Source of the DNA: Glutamicibacter uratoxydans
GTDB lineage: Bacteria; Actinomycetota; Actinomycetes; Actinomycetales; Micrococcaceae
NCBI RefSeq assembly: GCF_006539925.1
Contig: NZ_BJNY01000004.1
Coordinates: 62,001 to 126,000 of the forward strand
Length of the DNA stretch: 64,000 nucleotides
Direction of reading: 5' to 3'
Shown here: piece by piece, positions 1-8,868 of the stretch
How positions within the stretch are numbered: position 1 is the stretch's first letter
Layout of the letters: each line of letters begins with the position of its first letter
Made by a program: the position numbers and the translations under genes
Notes under the pieces: generated by a model
Database searches by the model: none
Told to the model about the DNA's origin: nothing
The model's input: the letters and a program-made list of their open reading frames with translations, nothing else

Positions 1-735
1 TCGCTGGCCGACTTCCTGTTCGACGACCCGCGGGCCATGGTCCGGATCGACATGTCCGAGTACTCGGAGAAGCACGCAGTCTCCCGGCTGGTCGGCGCCC
101 CTCCGGGATACGTGGGCTATGAAGAGGGCGGACAGCTGACCGAGGCGGTGCGCCGTCGGCCGTATTCGGTGATCCTGCTCGACGAAGTGGAGAAGGCCCA
201 CCCCGAGGTCTTCGACATCCTGCTGCAGGTGCTCGACGACGGGCGGCTGACCGATGGACAGGGCCGGACGGTGGATTTCAGGAACACCATCCTGATCCTG
301 ACCTCCAACCTTGGCTCCCAGTTCTTGGTCGACCAGACGCTGGATGCCGAGGCGAAGAAGAGCGCGGTCATGAACGTGGTGAATGCTTCGTTCAAGCCGG
401 AGTTCCTGAACCGCCTGGACGAGGTGATCCTCTTCGACCCGCTGAGCATCGAGGAGCTGGGAAACATCGTCAAGCTGCAGATCGACCAGCTGGGAGAACG
501 GCTTGCCGAACGCCGGCTCACCCTGGATGTGGATCCGGCAGCCAGCGAGTGGCTTGCGCTGACCGGCTACGATCCCGCCTATGGTGCACGCCCGCTGCGC
601 CGCCTAGTGCAGCGCGAGATCGGCGACCGGCTGGCCAAGGAAATCCTTGCCGGCGAAATCCAGGACGGAGACACGGTCTCGGTAACCCTGGACGAGGCCA
701 ACGACAGGCTGTCGGTGGGGCGTAAAAGCCTCTAG
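1..735 (+). CDS. clpB: ATP-dependent chaperone ClpB, C-terminal part (gene cut by window start)
   Basis: The reading frame is open from base 1, so the 5' part of the gene lies outside the window; 244 residues are visible. They cover the second AAA+ module: the pore-loop region [13 protein letters not shown], Walker B ([12 protein letters not shown]), the sensor region ILTSNLGSQ, the arginine-finger region PEFLNRLDE and the C-terminal D2-small domain with GARPLRR. ClpB is a hexameric disaggregase that works with DnaK to rescue aggregated proteins in the cytoplasm. No P-loop M-domain can be checked because it is upstream. ClpC is the main alternative; the ending without an extended tail and the [13 protein letters not shown] wording favour ClpB. 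A strong bidirectional terminator follows the stop codon. Confidence 0.9.
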   Translation, partial: SLADFLFDDPRAMVRIDMSEYSEKHAVSRLVGAPPGYVGYEEGGQLTEAVRRRPYSVILLDEVEKAHPEVFDILLQVLDDGRLTDGQGRTVDFRNTILILTSNLGSQFLVDQTLDAEAKKSAVMNVVNASFKPEFLNRLDEVILFDPLSIEELGNIVKLQIDQLGERLAERRLTLDVDPAASEWLALTGYDPAYGARPLRRLVQREIGDRLAKEILAGEIQDGDTVSVTLDEANDRLSVGRKSL

Positions 736-756
736 CCGATTCAGGCCTTGAAGGAC

Positions 757-799
757 AAAAGAATGGCGTGAAAGCAAAAGCTTTCACGCCATTCTTTTA
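757..799. terminator. Bidirectional Rho-independent terminator
   Basis: A perfect 15-bp stem (761-775 with 780-794) with an AAAA loop is flanked by an A run on the left and a T run on the right. It can end clpB on the forward strand and the septum-formation-type gene on the reverse strand. Confidence 0.85.
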
Positions 800-813
800 A
801 TGCCTGCCAAAGG

Positions 814-1494
814 CTAATTGGAGTTGCCCGAATTCTGGTCCTGGGGTTCTTTAGCTTCCGGAGTCGAGGACTTCGACGCGTCTGCTGAATTTGAATCAGC
901 CGAATCCGAGTCAGTTGCCGGAAGCAGCGATGTGCGGATGTTGCCCTCGGACAGGCTTAGGAAGCAGGTGATCGTGCGGTCGCCCTCAGCCCAGGTGCCC
1001 TTGGATGGACGGGAGAAATGGTAGGTCCAAGTCGAGTCGATGCCTGCGCTCGGGTCCAGGGCTACCGACTTGCACAGGTCCTCTGAGTGGGCCAGCAGTT
1101 CCTCGGGGCCCGGATACTCGGCATCCGCGCCTTCTTCAACGTCGAAGGAGCCAATCAGCTGCGCGTTGTGTGAAGACTCACAGGTGACGACGGTCTGCGG
1201 GTCAAGCGGAGATTTGAAGCCGCGCAGGCAGTCGGCAAGGACTAATTGCTCTGGAGGCATATTTTCGGCGATGACTCCGTCAAGGCCGGGAGTCTGGTTG
1301 CGCTCAACGGTGTCGGCACCCGGCTGGGCCGGGGGATCGATGAAACGCAAAACGAGGAAAACAATCGCGGCCGCCAGCGCAATTACCGCGGCGACAAGCA
1401 GGAACCACTGCCCAAATTGGCGCTTTGGCTTTGGCGGCTCCGGGCGCAGCGGCGGCAGCGCCGCCTGCGGCTCGGGCAGATTCTGTTCCACCAC
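814..1494 (-). CDS. Septum-formation family membrane protein
   Basis: 226 residues from the chosen GTG at 1494, which has GAAGGAG 8 bases upstream; an ATG at 1545 in the same frame has no comparable site. A proline-rich cytoplasmic N-terminus precedes one transmembrane helix (FLLVAAVIALAAAIVFLVLR) and an extracytoplasmic domain with cysteines in VLADCLRGF, VVTCESSH, DLCKSV and TITCFLSL, the pattern of the actinobacterial septum formation family (Pfam Septum_form). The C-terminus is low-complexity Ser/Asp/Glu-rich. The domain is found in actinobacterial membrane proteins of poorly defined role; a direct role in septation is not shown here. It is convergent with clpB. Confidence 0.7.
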   Translation of the reverse strand: MVEQNLPEPQAALPPLRPEPPKPKRQFGQWFLLVAAVIALAAAIVFLVLRFIDPPAQPGADTVERNQTPGLDGVIAENMPPEQLVLADCLRGFKSPLDPQTVVTCESSHNAQLIGSFDVEEGADAEYPGPEELLAHSEDLCKSVALDPSAGIDSTWTYHFSRPSKGTWAEGDRTITCFLSLSEGNIRTSLLPATDSDSADSNSADASKSSTPEAKEPQDQNSGNSN

Positions 1495-1714
1495 CTGATG
1501 TGCTCCTTCGTCGTGCGTTCGCGCGAAAGCAGAACTTCGCATCAAAAAGTCATTGGACTAATTGACAGTCTAGCGGTTCGGGTGAGTGTTGCGTTAAGCG
1601 CTCGCCGGTGAATCGTGTTAACCTTTAATTACGAAAGAACTGATCACATATTCGGGGGCCTTCACCTATTAGGTGGACCACCTCCCGACTCTACTGAAAA
1701 GAGGGGGTCACGCC

Positions 1715-1933
1715 ATGGGGCGCGGCCGTCAAAAGGCTAAAGCACAGCGTCAAGCGCGAGATATCAAGTACTACTCGCCCTCGACAGACCTTTCGGCACT
1801 CGAACGCGAGTTGGGTGTCGGGTCCGATCATCATGCTCAGAAACCTGAGCGTCATGAAACTTCGTATGACGATGACTATTCGGATTACGACGAGCTGACT
1901 AAGAAGTACTCCGAAGACGAGGACGACGACTAA
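1715..1933 (+). CDS. DUF3073 family protein
   Basis: 72 residues. ATG at 1715 is chosen because GAGGGGG lies just upstream and the protein then starts MGRGRQKAKAQRQARDIKY, the conserved opening of DUF3073 proteins. The N-terminal half is strongly basic and the C-terminal half very acidic (ending in a run of Asp and Glu), a charge split typical of this small actinobacterial family of unknown function. In mycobacteria a DUF3073 gene lies beside purM and purF (recalled synteny); here the purine genes are about 4 kb away, with a sirtuin and the VanZ/VanY operon in between. Confidence 0.85.
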   Translation: MGRGRQKAKAQRQARDIKYYSPSTDLSALERELGVGSDHHAQKPERHETSYDDDYSDYDELTKKYSEDEDDD

Positions 1934-2014
1934 CCTCGTCATCCAGCGCCGGGAGTTCTTGGCTCGAAGTGCCACAGCTTTTTATTTAGTGGTACAGCTC
2001 TTCAGTACATTTTT

Positions 2015-2072
2015 ACGACAAGCCGCAGCGACTAAGCTAAATTAGCTACTAGGTCGTTGCGGCCTTTGTCGT
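2015..2072 (+). terminator. Imperfect inverted repeat after DUF3073 gene
   Basis: The arms ACGACAAGCCGCAGCGAC (2015-2032) and GTCGTTGCGGCCTTTGTCGT (2053-2072) pair with one bulge or mismatch around a 20-base AT-rich loop. There is no T run after it on the forward strand, so termination is probable but not certain; the right arm ends 24 bases before the sirtuin start. Confidence 0.5.
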
Positions 2073-2096
2073 GTCACGAACCCCGGAAGGCGATAC

Positions 2097-3017
2097 ATGA
2101 GCACGCCAGAAGAACTGTCTATCCAGATGGCTCATCATTCGGCAATCCGATCCATGCAGCGGATCGTCCAAGAACAGGCAGAAGCCGACCCGGAGCCCGT
2201 GGCCCGCGACGGTGTGCAGTCGCTGCTCGATGCCGGCAAAGTGCTCGTCGTGACCGGAGCCGGCGTATCCACCGACTCAGGGATTCCCGACTACCGCGGC
2301 CCCAACGGTTCGCTGCAGCGCCACCGGCCCATGACCTACCAGGAATTCCGCTACCGCCCCGAAGCAAGGCAGCGCTATTGGGCCCGCGGATTCGTCGGCT
2401 GGCGCCACATGGACAAGGCCAAGCCCAATGACATCCACCGCCGGCTGGTGCAGTGGGAGCGCGAAGGCCGGATCTCGGGCATCATCACCCAGAACGTCGA
2501 CGGACTGCACCAGCAGGCAGGCTCGCGCCGCGTGGTCCCGGTCCACGGTGACCTGTCGATCGTGCGCTGCCTCGACTGCGGATACAGCGAGAACCGCCAG
2601 CAGTTCGACGCCCGGCTGCAGGCGGCCAACGTCGGCTACCTCGAAGCAGTGGAAATCGATCCATCAGCGGTCAACCCGGACGGCGACGTCGAGCTGCCGC
2701 AATACCTGGTGGATCGGTTCGTCATGGTGCACTGCATGAACTGCGGCTCCGAAGTACTCAAGCCGGACGTCGTCTACTTTGGGGAAAGCGTCCCGGCGGA
2801 GCGCAAGGAGGCAATGCATGCGCTGGAGAGCGAATCCAGCTCGCTGCTGGTGCTCGGCTCATCCCTGGCAGTGATGAGCGGCTACAGGATCCTGCTGGAC
2901 TTCGTGAAACGCGGCCTGCCGGTGGCGCTGGTGACCAATGGACACGTACGCGGCGAAGAGAAGGCCACCTGGCGCTGGCGGGTGCCGCTGGATCACGCGC
3001 TGAGCCAGCTGCGCTAG
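2097..3017 (+). CDS. Sir2-family NAD-dependent protein deacylase
   Basis: 306 residues, with GGAAGG upstream of the ATG. The NAD-binding motif GAGVSTDSGIPDYRGPNG is near residue 54, followed by ITQNVDGLHQQAGSR and the catalytic histidine in VPVHGDL. Two cysteine pairs (CLDCG and CMNCG) form the structural zinc site, and GSSLAVMSGY and VTNG complete the Rossmann fold. Sirtuins remove acetyl or other acyl groups from lysine using NAD+. The spacing between the two zinc pairs is longer than in CobB, as in many actinobacterial members. A likely client, acetyl-CoA synthetase, is encoded at 26.7 kb (inference). The stop overlaps the stop side of the convergent histidine kinase by 4 bases. Confidence 0.9.
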   Translation: MSTPEELSIQMAHHSAIRSMQRIVQEQAEADPEPVARDGVQSLLDAGKVLVVTGAGVSTDSGIPDYRGPNGSLQRHRPMTYQEFRYRPEARQRYWARGFVGWRHMDKAKPNDIHRRLVQWEREGRISGIITQNVDGLHQQAGSRRVVPVHGDLSIVRCLDCGYSENRQQFDARLQAANVGYLEAVEIDPSAVNPDGDVELPQYLVDRFVMVHCMNCGSEVLKPDVVYFGESVPAERKEAMHALESESSSLLVLGSSLAVMSGYRILLDFVKRGLPVALVTNGHVRGEEKATWRWRVPLDHALSQLR

Positions 3018-4096
3018 CCGGCTGCCGGCAGCCTCAGGGTTGCCGACAGGCCCCCGGCGCTGCGGGCCAAGAGTACCAGTTCGCCGTGGTGCGCCCTGGC
3101 CACAGCGTCGACAATCGACAGGCCCAGGCCCACTCCGGCCGTTTCCACGGATCCAAGCCGGTCGAGCCGCTGGAAAGGTTCGACCATCTGGGACAGCTGG
3201 GCTTCGCCGAGCATTCCGCCCTCATTCTCGACGCTGAGCAGCACCATGGAACCGCTGGCCCCGCCGGCGATCCTGATGGCGCCGCGTCCGTAGGCAATGG
3301 CATTGCGCACCAGATTGGACAGTGCGTGCTCCAGCAGGTCGGCATCGGCTTCTACACGCAGGTCCTCGGGCAGCTGCACGTCGATCTCAAAGCCGGCGGC
3401 GATGGCCGCCGGAAGCAGCTGCTCCACGACGTCTTCCACCAGCAGGACAACGTCCGTGCTGCGCGGGTGCAGCGCCGCGGATTCGGCCCGCGAGAGGGTC
3501 AGCAGCGCCTGCACTGTGCGTTCTGCCTTGGCGGAGATGCTGCCCAGACGCCTCATGAACTCTTCTTCTCCTCCGGCGCCCTGGATCCCCACATCAAGAG
3601 TTGCCCGCAGGGCGGCCAGCGGGGTGCGCAGCTCATGGGATGCATTCGCGGCGAACCGGCGCTGCTGGTCCACCTGGGCTTGGATCTCGTCGAGCATCTT
3701 GTCCATGGCATCGGCCACGTCGCTGAACTCGTTGCGCGGTCCGGAAAGCTCCACGCGGCTGGATAGCTGCCCGGCAGCCACCTTCAGCGAAGTGGACTGC
3801 AGCTGGTTCAGCGGCCGCAGCAGCCGCCCCGACAGCAGCCAGGCGCCGACGGCAGAGACGAGCACCAGCGCAGACAGCGCCCACAGCGCACGGGGCACGA
3901 ATGCCTGCGCCAAGTCCCGCCTGCTGGGAGCGAAGTCTCCGCGGACCGTGTTCAGATTTCCTTCGGGGATATAGCGCAGCAGGAACAGGTAGACCAGAGC
4001 CAGGATGAGCACCCCGGTGCAGATCACCAGCAGGCTCATGACGATAGTCAGCTTGACCCTGACGCTGGCCCCGGGGGTTCGCGGCGACCGGTTCAC
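3014..4096 (-). CDS. Sensor histidine kinase (VanS-like position)
   Basis: 360 residues. Transmembrane helices at about 15-40 and 70-90 enclose a short external loop of about 30 residues, followed by a HAMP region, the H-box ASHELRTPLAA with phospho-acceptor His154, the N-box NLVRNAIAYG and the G-box VGLGLSIV. It is a complete membrane kinase with almost no sensor domain, suggesting it senses within the membrane or at the envelope. It overlaps the response regulator gene by 4 bases (ATGA), so the two are translationally coupled. Because the same-strand upstream genes encode VanY-like and VanZ-like proteins, envelope or glycopeptide stress is a plausible stimulus; this is inference from context. 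Confidence 0.88.
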   Translation of the reverse strand: MNRSPRTPGASVRVKLTIVMSLLVICTGVLILALVYLFLLRYIPEGNLNTVRGDFAPSRRDLAQAFVPRALWALSALVLVSAVGAWLLSGRLLRPLNQLQSTSLKVAAGQLSSRVELSGPRNEFSDVADAMDKMLDEIQAQVDQQRRFAANASHELRTPLAALRATLDVGIQGAGGEEEFMRRLGSISAKAERTVQALLTLSRAESAALHPRSTDVVLLVEDVVEQLLPAAIAAGFEIDVQLPEDLRVEADADLLEHALSNLVRNAIAYGRGAIRIAGGASGSMVLLSVENEGGMLGEAQLSQMVEPFQRLDRLGSVETAGVGLGLSIVDAVARAHHGELVLLARSAGGLSATLRLPAAG

Positions 4097-4767
4097 GAGT
4101 CCTCCTGGGCGGCGCTCAGCCGGTAGCCGGTGCCCGTCACCGTTTCAATGATCGGTGGGGCACCCAGGCGCTTGCGTAGCGAAGACATGGTCACCCGCAC
4201 CACCGCGGTGAACGGGTCGGCGTGCTCATCCCAAGCCCGCTCCAGCAGCTGCTCCGCGCTGATCACCCCGCCGTCGGCTTCCAGCAGGATCTGCAAAATG
4301 GCGAACTGCTTCTTGGACAGCGCGATCGGCGTGCCATCCCGGTGGACCGTGCGCTTGAAGGGATCCAGCGACACCCCGTATTTTTCAAGCACCGGGGGAA
4401 CGCTGGCGGCAGGCCTGCGGGCTAGCGCCACAAGGCGCATGACCAGCTCTTTCATGGCGAAGGGCTTGGCAAGGTAGTCGTCCGCGCCGAGCTGGAAGCC
4501 GCTGACCACGTCGTCCAGCTGCGCGGCGGCGGTGAGCATCAGGATGCGGGTGCCCAGCCGCTGCTCGTGCATCCAGGCGACCACCTGATCCCCGCTGGGT
4601 CCGGGGATGTCCCGGTCCACCACTGCGACGTCGTAGTCGTTGACGCTCAGCAGTTCGATGGCCCGGTGCCCGTCCATGGCGCAGTCGGCGGCGATCCCCG
4701 CCTGTTCCATGCCTTGGGCCAGGGCCTGGGAGATATAGGGTTCATCTTCGATGAGCAGTACTCTCAT
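4093..4767 (-). CDS. OmpR/PhoB-family response regulator
   Basis: 224 residues from ATG at 4767 (MRVLLIEDEP); a second ATG nine bases upstream is also possible. The receiver domain has the acidic pair E7/D8, phospho-acceptor Asp51 (VVDRDIPG) and the conserved Lys in LAKPF. The C-terminal winged-helix domain has the effector pattern LSKKQFAILQILLEADGG and RVTMSSLRKRLG followed by TVTGTGYRL. Partner of the overlapping histidine kinase gene. The start lies 37 bases after the VanY-like gene on the same strand, consistent with one operon. Confidence 0.9.
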   Translation of the reverse strand: MRVLLIEDEPYISQALAQGMEQAGIAADCAMDGHRAIELLSVNDYDVAVVDRDIPGPSGDQVVAWMHEQRLGTRILMLTAAAQLDDVVSGFQLGADDYLAKPFAMKELVMRLVALARRPAASVPPVLEKYGVSLDPFKRTVHRDGTPIALSKKQFAILQILLEADGGVISAEQLLERAWDEHADPFTAVVRVTMSSLRKRLGAPPIIETVTGTGYRLSAAQEDS

Positions 4768-4804
4768 AGCTGCCATCCTATGCGCCTGCGGCGTCGTGCC
4801 ATTC

Positions 4805-5374
4805 CTAGCCTGCCGCGCTGGGCCGCATTGCGGGGCAGCGCCCGCCCGGGCTGGTGAGCAGTTCATAATGCCACAGCTCATTCGCGTACACCTGGCACAG
4901 GCCGAAGCGCTGGCCCTTGCGCGAGAGCCAATCGGCGGCGTTGGTGGGGCCCACATCCACCGCGCTTCCGGTCACGTGGGAGGAGTCTTCGGGGGAGGCG
5001 ACCCATTTGGCGGCTTCGGCCCTGCTGCCGTATTTGGCCACAGCGCTATCCAGCAGCTCCTGCTGGTAGTCTTCCGACCGCCAGCCGGAAGTGACCCAGA
5101 AGTCCTTGACGCCGTGCTGCTTTGCCGCCGCGGCGGCCTGCTGCAGGGCCGCGCGCAGCTGCGGGTCCAGGTTGCTGATTGCCGGATGGTTGTCGTCAAA
5201 GGGGTCCACCTGGGAATCGCGTAGCTTCGCAGCATCCGAGGGCGCAAAGAGCGACGAGGCTTTCGAAGTTCCCGGAGCCTGCACAGTAGTTGTTGTCAGG
5301 GCGGTGCAGGCCGCCAGGAGCAGGGCGCCGGCGGCGGCGAAGGACCAGAGGATGATGGCTCGTGTTGTTCTCAT
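4805..5374 (-). CDS. VanY-like D-Ala-D-Ala carboxypeptidase lipoprotein (peptidase M15B)
   Basis: 189 residues. The N-terminus has a positively charged start, a hydrophobic stretch and the lipobox LLAAC, so it is predicted to be a lipoprotein facing outward. The M15B zinc-peptidase signature is present: TSGWRSEDYQQ, then SSHVTGSAVDVGP (zinc His and Asp) and ELWHYELL (catalytic Glu and zinc His, as EPWH in VanY). Such enzymes trim the terminal D-Ala from peptidoglycan stem peptides. In VanA-type clusters VanY removes vancomycin targets, but chromosomal homologues in actinobacteria may simply remodel the wall. It sits between the VanZ-like gene and the response regulator gene. Confidence 0.85.
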   Translation of the reverse strand: MRTTRAIILWSFAAAGALLLAACTALTTTTVQAPGTSKASSLFAPSDAAKLRDSQVDPFDDNHPAISNLDPQLRAALQQAAAAAKQHGVKDFWVTSGWRSEDYQQELLDSAVAKYGSRAEAAKWVASPEDSSHVTGSAVDVGPTNAADWLSRKGQRFGLCQVYANELWHYELLTSPGGRCPAMRPSAAG

Positions 5375-5437
5375 GGACTAAGCACATCAAAAGCGGTGTT
5401 AAGCCAGTGTAAAGAGCGGCCGCATCGTCGAGGGGGA

Positions 5438-5941
5438 TTATCCGGGCGCAGCAAACCTGATCGGCGAGGCGATGAACAGCAGCGACAGGATTGCCAAGCT
5501 GATGCCGAGCCAGGCGCAGATGCCGCGCAGCGTCGGAAGGTGCTTGGCCGCGGCGAAGCCGATAAGGCAGCCGCCAGCGTTGGTGAGCAGGTCCGTGGTG
5601 TCGCTGCTTCCCACTGCAAGGACATACTGCGCAATTTCCAGCAGCGCGGAGATTCCCAGGCCCACGGCCGCCGCTTGAATCCAGCGCAGCCGAGGCAGCA
5701 GCAGCCGCAGGTTCAAGCCCGCCGGGATGAACAGCAGCACGTTGACGATGCTTTCCTTCATACCGCTGGCAGCATAGCGGCCGTCGGCAATGAACGGGAC
5801 CAGCTTGATGGAGCGCAGCTCACCGCTGCCAAGATGCGGCAGATTCAGCTTGAAGAGGATGATCCAGGAGAGGAAGAACAGGTACAGCCCGGCGAAGATG
5901 AAGCTCCTGGCGCGCAGGGCGGCTGCCGGTGGTTCGGCCAT
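5438..5941 (-). CDS. VanZ-like membrane protein
   Basis: 167 residues with about four or five transmembrane helices. Conserved VanZ features are visible: an N-terminal helix, NVLLFIPAGLNLRLL, ALLEIAQYVLAVG with the Glu-x-x-Gln pair, and the acidic loop SDTTDLLTNAGG before the last helices. VanZ proteins give low-level teicoplanin resistance in some Gram-positives; the mechanism is unknown. It is the first gene of a probable operon with the VanY-like lipoprotein (63 bases away), the response regulator and the kinase. A hairpin upstream separates it from purM. Confidence 0.8.
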   Translation of the reverse strand: MAEPPAAALRARSFIFAGLYLFFLSWIILFKLNLPHLGSGELRSIKLVPFIADGRYAASGMKESIVNVLLFIPAGLNLRLLLPRLRWIQAAAVGLGISALLEIAQYVLAVGSSDTTDLLTNAGGCLIGFAAAKHLPTLRGICAWLGISLAILSLLFIASPIRFAAPG

Positions 5942-5963
5942 GGCAGAATTTCCTTCTGATACG

Positions 5964-5999
5964 CGAACACCGGCGGACCCGAAGGCCCGCCGGTGTTCG
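5964..5999 (-). terminator. Hairpin terminator after purM
   Basis: A perfect 13-bp GC-rich stem (5964-5976 with 5987-5999) with a 10-base loop lies immediately after the purM stop on the reverse strand. No clear T run follows, as is common for actinobacterial terminators. Confidence 0.65.
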
Positions 6000-6013
6000 T
6001 CGAGTGCTGGATG

Positions 6014-7156
6014 CTACTTGGCGTAGCTGCCGGTCAGCAGCACCGCGCCGCCGTCCACGCCCTTGGCGCCCTGGACGAAGTCCAGGCCGGCATCTGCCGC
6101 CGATGGATCCAGGTTTTCGACCTGGCCCATGACCCAGGCGCCCATGCCCGCTGCGTTGAGCAGTTCCACCGCGCGGTCTGCCACGGCAGGATCCACGACG
6201 GCGACCATGCCCACGCCCAAGTTCAGGGTGCGCTCAAGGTCAGGCTGCGGCACATTGCCCAGCTGGGCGATGGTGGAGAACACCGCTGGCAGCGCCCAGG
6301 TGGAGCGGTCCACGCGGGCCATCAGACCCTGTGGGAGCACGCGGGCCAGGTTGGCAGCCAGGCCGCCGCCGGTGACGTGGCTGAAGCCGTGCACGCCGAA
6401 GTTCTCGCCGTCGTTCAGTGCGCCGACCAGATCCAGGCAGGCGCTGGTGTAGATGCGGGTTGGAACCAGCAGCTCCTCGCCCAGGGTGCGGCCGAACTCG
6501 GCGACCTCGCGGTCAAGCTCCCACTTGGCGTGGGCGATGACGCGGCGCACCAGCGAGTAGCCGTTGGAGTGGATGCCGGAGGAGGCCATGCCGATGACTA
6601 CGTCACCGGCCTTCACGCGCTCAGGGCCCAGCAGCTGGTCTGCTTCGATGACGCCGGTGGCGGCGCCGGCTACGTCGTACTCGTCCTCGGCCAGCAGGCC
6701 CGGGTGCTCGGCGGTTTCGCCGCCGACCAGTGCGGTGCCTGCCAGCTTGCAGCCCTCGGCGATGCCGCGCACGATGTCGGCGATGCGCTCCGGGACGACC
6801 TTGCCGGTGGCGATGTAGTCGGTCATGAACAGCGGCTTGGCGCCCACCACGACGATGTCGTCAACCACCATGCCGACCAGGTCCTGGCCGATGGTGTGGT
6901 GGATGTCCAGCTTCTGTGCGATGGCGACCTTGGTGCCGACGCCGTCGGTGGAGGTGGCCAGGTACGGCTTCTTGTAGCCGGTGAGGAAGGAGACGTCGAA
7001 CAGGCCGGCGAAGCCGCCGACGCCGCCGATGACCGAAGAGTTGTGGGTGGCCTTGATGGCGCCCTTCATCAGCTCGACCGCGCGGTCGCCGGCTTCGACG
7101 TCGACGCCTGCGCCGGCATAGGTGATGGAGGTTGGCTGCTCTTGCGTGCCGCTCAT
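6014..7156 (-). CDS. purM: Phosphoribosylformylglycinamidine cyclo-ligase
   Basis: 380 residues, slightly longer than the usual 345-360. It contains ITYAGAGVDVEAGDRAVELMK, the substrate region GVGGFAGLF, the ATP-binding ATSTDGVGTKV, DDIVVVGAKPLFMTDY and LVGGETAEHPG. PurM closes the imidazole ring (FGAM to AIR, using ATP), step five of purine biosynthesis in the cytoplasm. It lies 84 bases downstream of purF on the same strand, so both are probably cotranscribed. Confidence 0.96.
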   Translation of the reverse strand: MSGTQEQPTSITYAGAGVDVEAGDRAVELMKGAIKATHNSSVIGGVGGFAGLFDVSFLTGYKKPYLATSTDGVGTKVAIAQKLDIHHTIGQDLVGMVVDDIVVVGAKPLFMTDYIATGKVVPERIADIVRGIAEGCKLAGTALVGGETAEHPGLLAEDEYDVAGAATGVIEADQLLGPERVKAGDVVIGMASSGIHSNGYSLVRRVIAHAKWELDREVAEFGRTLGEELLVPTRIYTSACLDLVGALNDGENFGVHGFSHVTGGGLAANLARVLPQGLMARVDRSTWALPAVFSTIAQLGNVPQPDLERTLNLGVGMVAVVDPAVADRAVELLNAAGMGAWVMGQVENLDPSAADAGLDFVQGAKGVDGGAVLLTGSYAK

Positions 7157-7240
7157 GGCAGAGGGTTCCTTATCTGTCGTGACTACCGGCTGGGGTGGGC
7201 CGGCGTGCTTGCACCGAAGTGCCGGTGGCTGAAGTGTGGG

Positions 7241-8764
7241 CTAGAGGGTTGCTTCGAGCTCGGAATCCGGGCCCGGCTCGCAGCCAGCCTGGTTCGCGCC
7301 TTCGAGCAGGTTCTTGCCGCGGCGGTTGGCATCCGGCAGCGCGATCGGGTAGTCGCCGGTGAAGCAGGCGGTGCACAGGCGCTCGCGCGGCTGGCGGGTC
7401 GCCTCGATCATGCCGTCCTCGGAGATGTAGGCCAGCGAGTCTGCGCCGATGGAGGTGGCGATTTCATCCACCGCCGCGCCGTTGGCGATCAGCTCCGCAC
7501 GGGTGGCGAAGTCGATGCCGTAGAAGCAAGGCCACTTCACCGGAGGCGAGGAGATCTTTACGTGCACCTCGGCGGCGCCCGCCTCGCGCAGCATGCGCAC
7601 CACGGCGCGCTGGGTGTTGCCGCGCACGATCGAGTCGTCAACCACCACTACGCGCTTGCCGCGCAGCACGGTCTCCAGCGCGTTGAGCTTGAGCTTGATG
7701 CCCAGCTGGCGCAGGGTCTGCGAAGGCTGGATAAAGGTGCGGCCCACATAGGCGTTCTTCACGAAGCCGTGGGTGAACGGAATGCCTGACTCTTCGGCGT
7801 AGCCGATGGCGGCCGGGGTGCCGGATTCCGGAACAGGGATCACGATGTCGGCTTCCGCGCTGTTCTCGCGGGCCAGCTGGCGGCCCATCTCCACGCGGGA
7901 CTCGTAGACCGAGCGGCCGGCGATGGTGGCATCCGGACGGGCCAGGTACACGTACTCGAAGACGCAGCCCTTCGGGGTGGCCTCGGCGAAGTGGGTGGAG
8001 CGCACGCCGTTCTCATCGATGGCGATCATTTCGCCCGGCTCGATCTCGCGGATGAAGGAGGCGCCGACGGTGGCCAGTGCAGGCTGCTCGGAGGCGACGA
8101 CCCAGCCGCGGTCAAGGCGGCCGAGCACCAGCGGGCGCACGCCGTGCGGATCGCGGGCCGCATACAGGGTGGTCTCGTTCATGAAGACGAAGCAGAATGC
8201 GCCCTCGATCTTGGGCAGCAGCTCCATCGCGGTGTCTTCAAGGCTCTGGCCTTCGGAGCCTGCCAGCAGCGCGGTGACCAGCGCGGTGTCGGTGGTGTTG
8301 CCCTGGGCGATCTCGCCGCGGACCTTTCCACCCTCGGCGGCCAGCTTGGCGGACACCATGTCGGCCAGGTCTGCGGAGTTGGTCAGGTTGCCGTTGTGAG
8401 CCAGTGCCACGGTGCCGGTCTGGGTGGGCCCCAGGGTCGGCTGCGCGTTAGCCCAGTGGCTTGCGCCGGTGGTGGAGTAGCGGCAGTGGCCAATGGCCAA
8501 CTGTCCGCTCATGGAGTTTAGGGTGTTCTCGTCGAACACCTGGGAGACGAGGCCCATGTCCTTGTAGACGTTGATGCGGGCGCCGTCGGAGGTGGCGATA
8601 CCCGCTGATTCCTGGCCTCGGTGCTGCAGGGCATAAAGACCGTAATAGGTCAGTTTTGCGACTTCTTCACCTGGTGCCCAAACGCCGAAGACGCCGCATT
8701 CATCCTGCGGCCCCTTCTCGCCTGGAAGCAGGTCGTGATTGAGCATTCCATCGCCACGCGCCAT
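7241..8764 (-). CDS. purF: Amidophosphoribosyltransferase
   Basis: 507 residues. The N-terminal nucleophile cysteine is C23 in DECGVFGVW, meaning a propeptide is removed as in the Bacillus subtilis type. The glutaminase domain has HRGQESAG and GHCRYSTTG; the transferase domain has the PRPP loop VVVVDDSIVRGNT, and cysteines such as those in CTACFTGDYP near the end fit the [4Fe-4S] form. It makes phosphoribosylamine from PRPP and glutamine, the first committed purine step. The start at 8764 has only a weak ribosome site; ATG at 8746 is an alternative. Followed by purM. Confidence 0.96.
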   Translation of the reverse strand: MARGDGMLNHDLLPGEKGPQDECGVFGVWAPGEEVAKLTYYGLYALQHRGQESAGIATSDGARINVYKDMGLVSQVFDENTLNSMSGQLAIGHCRYSTTGASHWANAQPTLGPTQTGTVALAHNGNLTNSADLADMVSAKLAAEGGKVRGEIAQGNTTDTALVTALLAGSEGQSLEDTAMELLPKIEGAFCFVFMNETTLYAARDPHGVRPLVLGRLDRGWVVASEQPALATVGASFIREIEPGEMIAIDENGVRSTHFAEATPKGCVFEYVYLARPDATIAGRSVYESRVEMGRQLARENSAEADIVIPVPESGTPAAIGYAEESGIPFTHGFVKNAYVGRTFIQPSQTLRQLGIKLKLNALETVLRGKRVVVVDDSIVRGNTQRAVVRMLREAGAAEVHVKISSPPVKWPCFYGIDFATRAELIANGAAVDEIATSIGADSLAYISEDGMIEATRQPRERLCTACFTGDYPIALPDANRRGKNLLEGANQAGCEPGPDSELEATL

Positions 8765-8868
8765 GTCTTTTATTCTCTCATGTTTCTCTTAGGTCGACAC
8801 CGACCAAATGTGTGGTGGGTGGCGGCCAGGTGCGCGGCCGCCTGCCTTCCAATGAGGGGAAGGGCTGC

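Noticed and set aside
5993-7789. 598-codon forward frame
   Set aside because: It runs antisense to purM and purF, which have clear enzyme motifs; high GC at third positions keeps the opposite strand open.
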